The notes beneath the pieces were generated by a model that saw nothing but the letters and a program-made list of their open reading frames with translations, made no database searches and was not told the origin of the DNA. The position numbers and the translations under genes are program-made. Of a DNA stretch of 64,000 bases, positions 57,574 through 64,000 are shown one piece after another; the first letter of the stretch is position 1, and every line of letters starts with the position of its first letter. Source of the stretch: Daucus carota subsp. sativus (Eukaryota; Streptophyta; Magnoliopsida; Apiales; Apiaceae); contig NC_030385.2 in NCBI RefSeq assembly GCF_001625215.2, positions 33,815,598 to 33,879,597 of the forward strand, given 5' to 3'.

Positions 57574-60500
57574 CTACATTGCTGAACGGTGATGTAAGCG
57601 GTTTCCTTTCCATCCGCAAAGAGATTTGCCATGCCACCTTTTTTTCTCTTGCTTCTCTTCTGATATTATTATCGATGATGTAATGGTCTTGAATTTGTCG
57701 ATGTCAGAGCTAGAATTCTGCAATGGTTCTGCAGTAATCGTACTCTCGTCATCAGACCTTTTGTCAAGCCATGCTATGATGTCTGCAAATACTGCATCAA
57801 TGTTGTTGTCTGGCTCGCCTGATGTCAAACCATGCCACATCCCTGGATATAATTTCATGGTCTTGTCAGTACTACTAGCTCTTTCGTACAGTGCTCGACT
57901 CACTTCAGGGTCTGTCACGGTATCTGCCTCACCGTGCAATACAAAGAAGGGTAGTGTCACCTGCAATACACCATCCAGATACCTGGTTAGCAGTGCTGTC
58001 CCATTATATCTTTAAGACTACTTGGCTTCTAATCCATAAAATTCATAAGGAGTCAAAGCTGAGAGATATAAGCAAGCTAGACAGAGATATATCCAAACAC
58101 AATCAGTATTATGACATAAGGGTTAACGAATAGTTGAAATTAGCAGTGCTGGATTCCTATTGACAAGTGAATGTGTATCAGTACTAAGCGAATAATTTTC
58201 ATACTTGTGATTATTCTGCAAATTTAAAGGGAGACTTAAAAGTAGTAAAAGAAAATTAACTCGAGATTGTACTTAATTTTTCCTCCCCTTCATAAGGGCC
58301 ATTTTTTTTCCCAATTCCATCCAAATAGTATTATGTTATATTCAGCACTCCCCTTCCATGTTAAGTTACCAGTTCTCCAAAAACCTTGAGGTGTTAGAAC
58401 TTAGGAAGGGCTTACCATGATCATATTATATTCTAACTACTACATAACGATGCATACTATGTACAAGACAATGCTGAACACGATACTTGATATTAGGAAT
58501 GAAAATTACTGTCATACTGCATAGAATTCTTTGAACAAACCAAGTAAGGAACACTAGTACATTTTTGAACCAAAGGATGGAACTATGCTTAATTCAATAT
58601 GACAAATGAGGATATATATGTGTTGAAAATTACGACACTAATAATAACCTGGGATAAGCTATCCTCAAGGTTCATGCTAGTTCTGAGCATTTCCAGCGCA
58701 GTTTTTAGCCTGGGCTTGTCTTGATAAATCAGCCTGTTTCCACGTATCTACAATATTTAGGATATAGGAGCTGTAAGTAAAAATAAATCTCCATTTTTTT
58801 TTACGAATGCAATAATGATAAATCACCTCTTCTCTCTTAACAGGATCCTTGAAGGTTGAATCAATAACATCCTTTGTGGGCACAATTTTCCACTTTGGTA
58901 TAATATCTTCAACCCTAGTTAGCATACTTATAACTAAAGGATGCGGCTTCACCTTCTCAGATATCTGACCAAATTGTTAGTGAAGCACGAGTTAGCCAAT
59001 CTTTTGAAGCATGTGGTTTAGTTGTGTCCTTGTTACACTAGTCAATCAAGTTACCTTGCACATTGGCGCTACAAGGACAGCACCGTCCCAGAAAGCAGGG
59101 TCCCTTTTGTGAATAAGTAGAGCAACTGCTCCTCCCATAGATTCGCCATATAGAAATTTTTTCTTATCCCTGTACTCCTCCTGGCCTGTGGTTCAAGAAT
59201 ATATTACTCAGTCTTCAGCAGCAATTCAATAGATGTTTATATACTCATAAAACTTTCTATTGTTTCGTATATCTATGTAACTTGCCACAAATAGATTTGA
59301 AGAAACTGATGCAGTCATCAACAATGTTATCAAATCTCTTGATGTAACAGCGAGCTCCCATGGAACGCCCATGTCCCTCATAGTCAATTCCCACAACAGC
59401 ATATCCATAGCGTGCTAGTCTGTTCCCACAACCTTAAGAAACATCGAGATAAAATTTGGTTAGTCTTGACCCAAATTTACTTGTGAAGAGGACTAGAGGA
59501 GGAAATGTCAGAACTCAGCACTTGACAGGTAACCATATACTAGAATGAAGATCACAAAGGGACAAGTTTCCAAACTTTAATCTTTGCTTAACCTGAGTAA
59601 CCAACTTGTAATCTAATTTATTTACTATTTTTTTTTAAAAAATCCAACTTGTAATCTGAAGTACAAATATTTTCGGTCAGAACTGCCAATAATCAATTTT
59701 TTTTAACATTAATTACTAAACTATTAGCAGGTGCATCTTATTACCTATTATTTGTCCACCTAAAATGCTGCTCTTACAACGACGATGCACATACATTAAC
59801 TGTCTTTTCAGTTAGAGAACGCCAAGAAATTGAAAGGAAATCAGAAAAGTGGAAAAAGATATAGTAACCAAACAGCAGATCATCGCTCTTGTTCAGTGGA
59901 AGTACTAACCACCACATTGGAGATTAAACATGATTCTGACATTAGGAAAGACCATCAATTAGGTTAACTGGTGATTTTCATCTAGGAGCAGACCACAAAC
60001 TACATAATGTAAGTGGTACGTGTAAAGAACGTCTGAGTGATAGGACAAGACAGAGAGTCACATGTATTGCGACTTTTTGATTGAATGGAACTGGAACTGC
60101 TTCTGAGAAGGACTAATTAACTGAAGACATATTACCTAGTACTGAGAAAGAGATTCATGGAAAAATCAAAGGGGAAGGTAAAAACACAAAAGTCATGAGA
60201 AAACATTTATTCTTTACCTTTCATGAAACCACTGCACTCCATGCCATAACCTGCAACCAACCCTCTTGAATTCATTTAATGTTTGTGTAAGAATAACACA
60301 CCACACACACAAAAGGAGATTTTAAGGTTTTAAGTGGAGACGAAATAACAGGAAATAGTACCATGGCAAAGGAAAACAAGGGCCTTTGGAGAAGAGAAAG
60401 GCAACCATCTGCAGGTAAATAGCTGATTTCCTCTTGAATTTCTGATATACTCCTAATAAAGAAACATAAAACATTGTCATTACGAACTTAACATGGCATC

Positions 60501-60682
60501 GGAGCAAGTAACTTCTATAGTTCCCAAAGAAGTTAACTTCTATAGTTTTACGAGAACAATCTACTTAACATGGTATCCGAGCTCCCGCTCACGAAATATT
60601 AACAACAGGATGAACATATAGTAACATTGAGATTTTGAGAGTGGGAGCTAGAAAAACATACCTCATGATACTCAACTTCCAT
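57574..60682 (-). CDS. Monoacylglycerol lipase / caffeoylshikimate esterase family hydrolase
   Basis: Eight exons (minus order): 60682-60662, 60452-60362, 60250-60218, 59432-59286, 59185-59055, 58964-58827, 58747-58649, 57960-57574, giving 348 residues. Domain: alpha/beta hydrolase of the plant MAGL family. Key sites are FLCHGYG (oxyanion), GIDYEGHGRS, the nucleophile elbow GESMGG (S113), D233 in HGEADTVTDP and H263 in GMWHGLTSGEP. Substrates in the family are monoacylglycerols, lysophospholipids or caffeoylshikimate; the sequence does not decide. Exon 4 ends in a GC donor (TGTG/GCAAGT). The GC choice keeps the frame and gives S-I-C-G-Q-E-E-Y, while a GT one base pair upstream would drop a conserved residue. 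The first exon codes only seven residues (MEVEYHE). The C-terminus has a Lys/Arg/Trp-rich tail of about 50 residues beyond the fold. Confidence 0.92.
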
Positions 60683-61514
60683 CTCAACAGGCAGAAAAAG
60701 AAAAGCAGAACGAATATTAGATTACATGAAGCTACAGAATCCACGTTAACAACTGTTGAAGATTACGAAGAATATGAAGTTAAAATGGCACAACAATTAA
60801 AGAAGACCAGAAATGAGTTGATGATATAGATCTGGATAACAGCAAAACTGGGAGTGCAATCGCTTTTACGTGTAAGAGAAGAAGCTCATAATATTTCAAA
60901 TATAAAAATAATAACGATAAGATGTGAAACTGAAAGGCGATGACGTAAGGGAGGGGTTCATCAAAAGTCCAAAACTCCAAAACGCACCCATGCCATACTA
61001 CACGATTCAACAGACTCACCGATCCCGATATCACTATGATAATTTATTTTATTCTTTCTTCTAGAAAATCCGGATAAGGGAAAATAATGGAGTGTGCATT
61101 ATCGGAGGGAGTGTGATCTGATTTTCTTGCCCACATATAAATTAATGTAAGTATATTATGATTTTGGTTATAAATATTTTTTAAAAATGGTAAGTTAGAA
61201 CATTTTTCGTCTCTTTCATTTTTGTTCCCTCATTACTTATCATACATGTTAGAATGAATGTAAAATATAAATTCGTAACTTGTTTTCAAAATATTTCCTT
61301 AGTATAATCTAAATATTAAATTTTATTCAAAACATAAAATTTAAAAATAATTTATGAAATTATATTTAATAAAATATTAAAATACAACTCAAGTATCCCA
61401 AATATAAGAACCGGAGGACACATAAAAAGCAAGTTTAGTTTGGATAAAGAAAAATTTAACGAATATAACATTAAAAGTAAAAACACTTCGAAATATGTAA
61501 ACTACGAACGAAAA
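60683..61514. other. Divergent intergenic region
   Basis: Lies between the minus-strand lipase gene and the plus-strand PPR gene, so it should contain both promoters. AT-rich from 61140; no gene. Confidence 0.4.
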
Positions 61515-61738
61515 ATACCGTTTTTTATGTTCCATTTAATTCTACATGTTTTCTGTTCATCATTTGACATGTATTCCAATACTTTTAATAAATATAATTC
61601 TGTAGTTTAGCTTTAAGATTTTTTTTACTGAATAAATATTTTGATATTAATTTTTTTCAGAATAGGTTTTAAAAATAAATTATATAATTATATTTAAGAG
61701 AAACGGTCCCTAATATATATAGGAACGCGGAAGGAGTA
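61515..61738. mobile_element. Worn Stowaway-like MITE at PPR promoter
   Basis: The right end AACGCGGAAGGAG followed by TA at 61737-61738 is a typical terminus. The left end TACCG near 61516 with TTCCATTTAATTCTACATG looks like the degraded partner. The right TA is the first two bases of TATAAATT (61737-61744), the only TATA-like box close to the PPR start codon. Confidence 0.5.
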
Positions 61739-61744
61739 TAAATT
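61737..61744 (+). promoter_or_regulatory. Candidate TATA box of PPR gene
   Basis: TATAAATT, 48 bases before the ATG at 61792. Overlaps the edge of the MITE remnant. Sequence and spacing only. Confidence 0.45.
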
Positions 61745-61791
61745 AAGGATTTTGAAACATCTAAACTCTGCGACGAAGAATTTTATTCACA

Positions 61792-63545
61792 ATGGCTACT
61801 GCAATTGCAGCTATATTGAAGAAATCAAGAATCTCCAAGATTTCATCTTTACTGATTGTGAGAAGCTTAATCAAGACACCCAATGTGACAAACACTGTGT
61901 TTTCAGAAACCCCTTGTCGAGTTTTAGATAGAGGCCTGATTTTTAGTAATTGTGTGGCAAGAAGTTACCATGATGGGAGGCCTAGAGGGTCACTGTGGAG
62001 GGGGAAGAAGCTGATTGGGAAAGAAGCGATTTCTGTGATTTTGGGGTTGAAGAGATTCAAGGGTGATGAGGAGAAGCTGGGGAAGTTTGTGAAAAGCCAT
62101 GTTTTGAGGTTGTTGAAGATGGATATGGTGGCTGTTCTTAATGAGCTTGAACGCCAAGAAGAGGTTTCTTTGGCTGTTAAGGTTAGCTCGCTCTCTCTCT
62201 CTCTCTCCCTCCCTCCCTCCCTCTCGCCCCCCCCCCCCCCCCCCCCCCTCTCTCTCTCTCTCACACACACACACATCTGCTGAACATGATTAAAGTACTA
62301 GCTGAACTAGTGAAAGTGAAATAAGGTACACACACAAAAAAAAAAAAAATCAAGTCAAAAATTGTTAGTGTGTAGTTCACAACTACCTCTTGGTTGTAGT
62401 TGAAGTGATATTAGGATGCGATTTTATTTTAAAATATCGAATCTTTGTTATACTTGAATTTGATACTGATGTCTAAGACCGACTGTGCCTGGTATCACTT
62501 TTAGCAAAATGTACAATAATAAAACCTATATCAAGTATGAATACTGTGGATTTTAGTGTTTTTTTTTTCCAGCTGTCATCAGATAAAGATGGTTTTTAGG
62601 ATACAGGGAAATACATTGTATAGTGTGTAGTTCAATTTTTGTTTTGCTGGTAGCACTAAGACCTTTATTTATCTTGTATGCATGTGTAGCTTAAGTAATT
62701 AGATGTATTTGCAGAGGCTACTATTGTGTATATCTTGCCTGGCGTGGTAAATGTTTTCTTTGCAAGTATGAAATAATTTTCTGTCAATGATCAGTAGTCG
62801 AAGCTGAAATATACTCAAAACATACAGAGACAAATTACTTTCGATTTACTTACAAAAAGAAAGATTGACTATCCGTTATGGACGCATCCATGGAGTATGC
62901 ACTTAGACAATTATTTGCAGAATTGAAGTCTACAAAGCCTAAAATGAGAAAAAAGGTTGCGAAGTGCAATATCTTGTTAGATGTTCTTAAATGTTTATTT
63001 TGCATGGTAATACTTAATTGCTTATGCATTGTTTTAGAAATTAGCTTAGTATCCTTTAAGTCATCAAGTTGGAAGGAAACATAAAATGTATGTGGTCAAC
63101 ATTTTTACTCTTTGTCCATTGAATAATGGGGATTACATTTCTGCTTATATTTCAGATGTTTTTGTCGATTAAAAGGCAAGATTGGTATAGGCCAGATGTT
63201 TATCTGTACAAAGACTTGATTATTGCATTAGCTAAGAGCAAAAAAATGGAAGAGGCAATGCAGTTGTGGGACAGCATGAGAGAGGAAAACTTATACCCTG
63301 ATTCCCAGACGTACACCGAAGTCATACGGGGCTTTCTGCGACACGGGTCTCCTGCAGATGCCATGAATATTTTTGAAGACATGAAACAATCTCCAGATCC
63401 GCCAGAGGAGTTACCTTTTAGGATTCTCTTGAAGGGGTTATTGCCACATCCTCTTCTGAGAAACAAAGTGAAACAAGATTTTGAGGAGATTTTCCCTGAT
63501 CAACGAATTTATGATCCGCCAGAAGAGATATTTGGACTGCGGTGA
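61792..63545 (+). CDS. Short pentatricopeptide repeat protein (THA8-like)
   Basis: Exons 61792-62181 and 63156-63545 (equal lengths by chance) separated by a 974-base GT-AG intron in phase 0; 259 residues. The first 35 or so residues are basic, Ser/Ile/Leu-rich and acid-free, like an organelle signal, more mitochondrial than plastid in look. GRPRGSLWRGKKLIGKEAI marks this small family, followed by a helical ALxELERQEE segment. Exon 2 holds about two to three PPR units (DVYLYKDLIIALAKSKKMEE, then YTEVIRGFLRHGSPADAMN) and the ending DPPEEIFGLR. Relatives bind organelle RNA and assist group II intron splicing. Its intron contains a long C tract and CT/CA repeats. Confidence 0.9.
62190..62275. 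repeat. Compound microsatellite (CT)n-(CCCT)n-C22-(CT)n-(CA)n
   Basis: Begins 8 bases after the 5' splice site of the PPR intron. It contains a run of 22 C (62227-62248) between CT-rich arms and then a CA repeat. The opposite strand is a run of 22 G. Length is likely to vary between individuals and be hard to sequence. Confidence 0.9.
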
Positions 63546-64000
63546 GGTCTGTCTTTGAATTCAGATGTCCTTTCTATCATTATAGATGTATTAAAATTTC
63601 ATCCAGTGTGAATTGAAAAAGTCCATCTCTGATAAAGGTAGATTTATTTATATGCTTACTTCACTTCCTATACTTCTCTCTACTTTCATTTACATTTATT
63701 TTGGGAGTATTCTGGATCAAGGCATTACTAATGAAAAACAACTCTTAGGTACAGCTAACATGCATATACATTTAGCAGATAATTAAACATGCACATACAT
63801 TTAGCAAATAATTAATACACTGAGAAGAAATGACATAAAATCAAACTTGTATTTCACCAGAGTCTAAAAGAATTCTATTTATCTCAAACTCCTGTGATGT
63901 TCAAGTAAAAGACCTAGTCTACAGAGGAAGTTGAGTGAGTGTGTGGGGGAATAATTACTAGTCTCATTCAGTGTGTTATTCTCCCATCTGTAGGTTGTTG
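63546..64000. other. 3' flank of PPR gene to window end
   Basis: Probable 3' UTR followed by AT-rich DNA. A short duplication ACATTTAGCA-x-ATAATTAA occurs at about 63768 and 63799. No further gene before the edge. Confidence 0.4.

Noticed and set aside
61965-62276. Two Gly/Arg/Glu-rich minus-strand ORFs
   Set aside because: They are read through the CT/C/CA microsatellite and the complement of the PPR exon.
62878-63084. Extra exon of the PPR gene
   Set aside because: Family order runs directly from the end of exon 1 to MFLSIKRQDW of exon 2; the frame has no PPR features.

Overview
This is a 64-kb window of plant nuclear DNA, most likely from a eudicot. Genes have many introns with GT/AG borders, intergenic DNA is very AT-rich, and chloroplast-directed (LPA1, FatB), cell-wall (pectinesterase and its inhibitor) and RALF signalling genes are present. 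Plant transposon types (Stowaway-like MITEs, MULEs, Helitrons, a hAT, a gag-only LTR element) fill much of the rest. I cannot name the species from sequence alone.

Layout. 1-3605: a minus-strand, gag-only LTR retrotransposon cut by the window edge, with about 18 palindromic tandem repeats. 4548-7284: a pectinesterase followed by a small pectinesterase/invertase inhibitor. 7590-8425: a broken GatB relic. 9392-9967: an ATL-type RING-H2 ubiquitin ligase. 10606-15128: a soluble epoxide hydrolase whose first intron holds a second, dead copy of exon 1. 16181-17703: ribosomal protein eL18, followed by a cluster of MITEs. 17.9-28 kb: a gene-poor, transposon-rich stretch with four Stowaway-like or foldback MITEs, a MULE carrying a FAR1-type fragment, two Helitrons in opposite orientation, a tRNA-like sequence, and two MITEs in tandem sharing a TTA site. 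28.0-31.9 kb: a FatB acyl-ACP thioesterase. 32.1-35.9 kb: a hAT transposon with a complete transposase. 36.7-37.2 kb: a LEA5/SAG21-type protein. 37.9-40.2 kb: a RALF pseudogene and an intact RALF gene. 42.1-48.2 kb: LPA1. 49.3-56.6 kb: GCP4. 57.6-60.7 kb: a monoacylglycerol-lipase/caffeoylshikimate-esterase family hydrolase. 61.8-63.5 kb: a short PPR protein.

For eight multi-exon genes (pectinesterase, epoxide hydrolase, eL18, FatB, LPA1, GCP4, the lipase and the PPR gene), and also for the LEA gene and the hAT transposase, I rebuilt exon borders by reading phase and family conservation. All give one uninterrupted frame. The only non-canonical splice site is a GC donor in the lipase gene.

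The genes do not form one pathway. The functional neighbours are the pectinesterase and its inhibitor-type protein, and the RALF pair. I found no convincing new multi-gene system. The most unusual structures are the chimeric epoxide hydrolase locus, the gag-only element with its palindromic repeat array, and the transposon-built promoter regions of the FatB and PPR genes.
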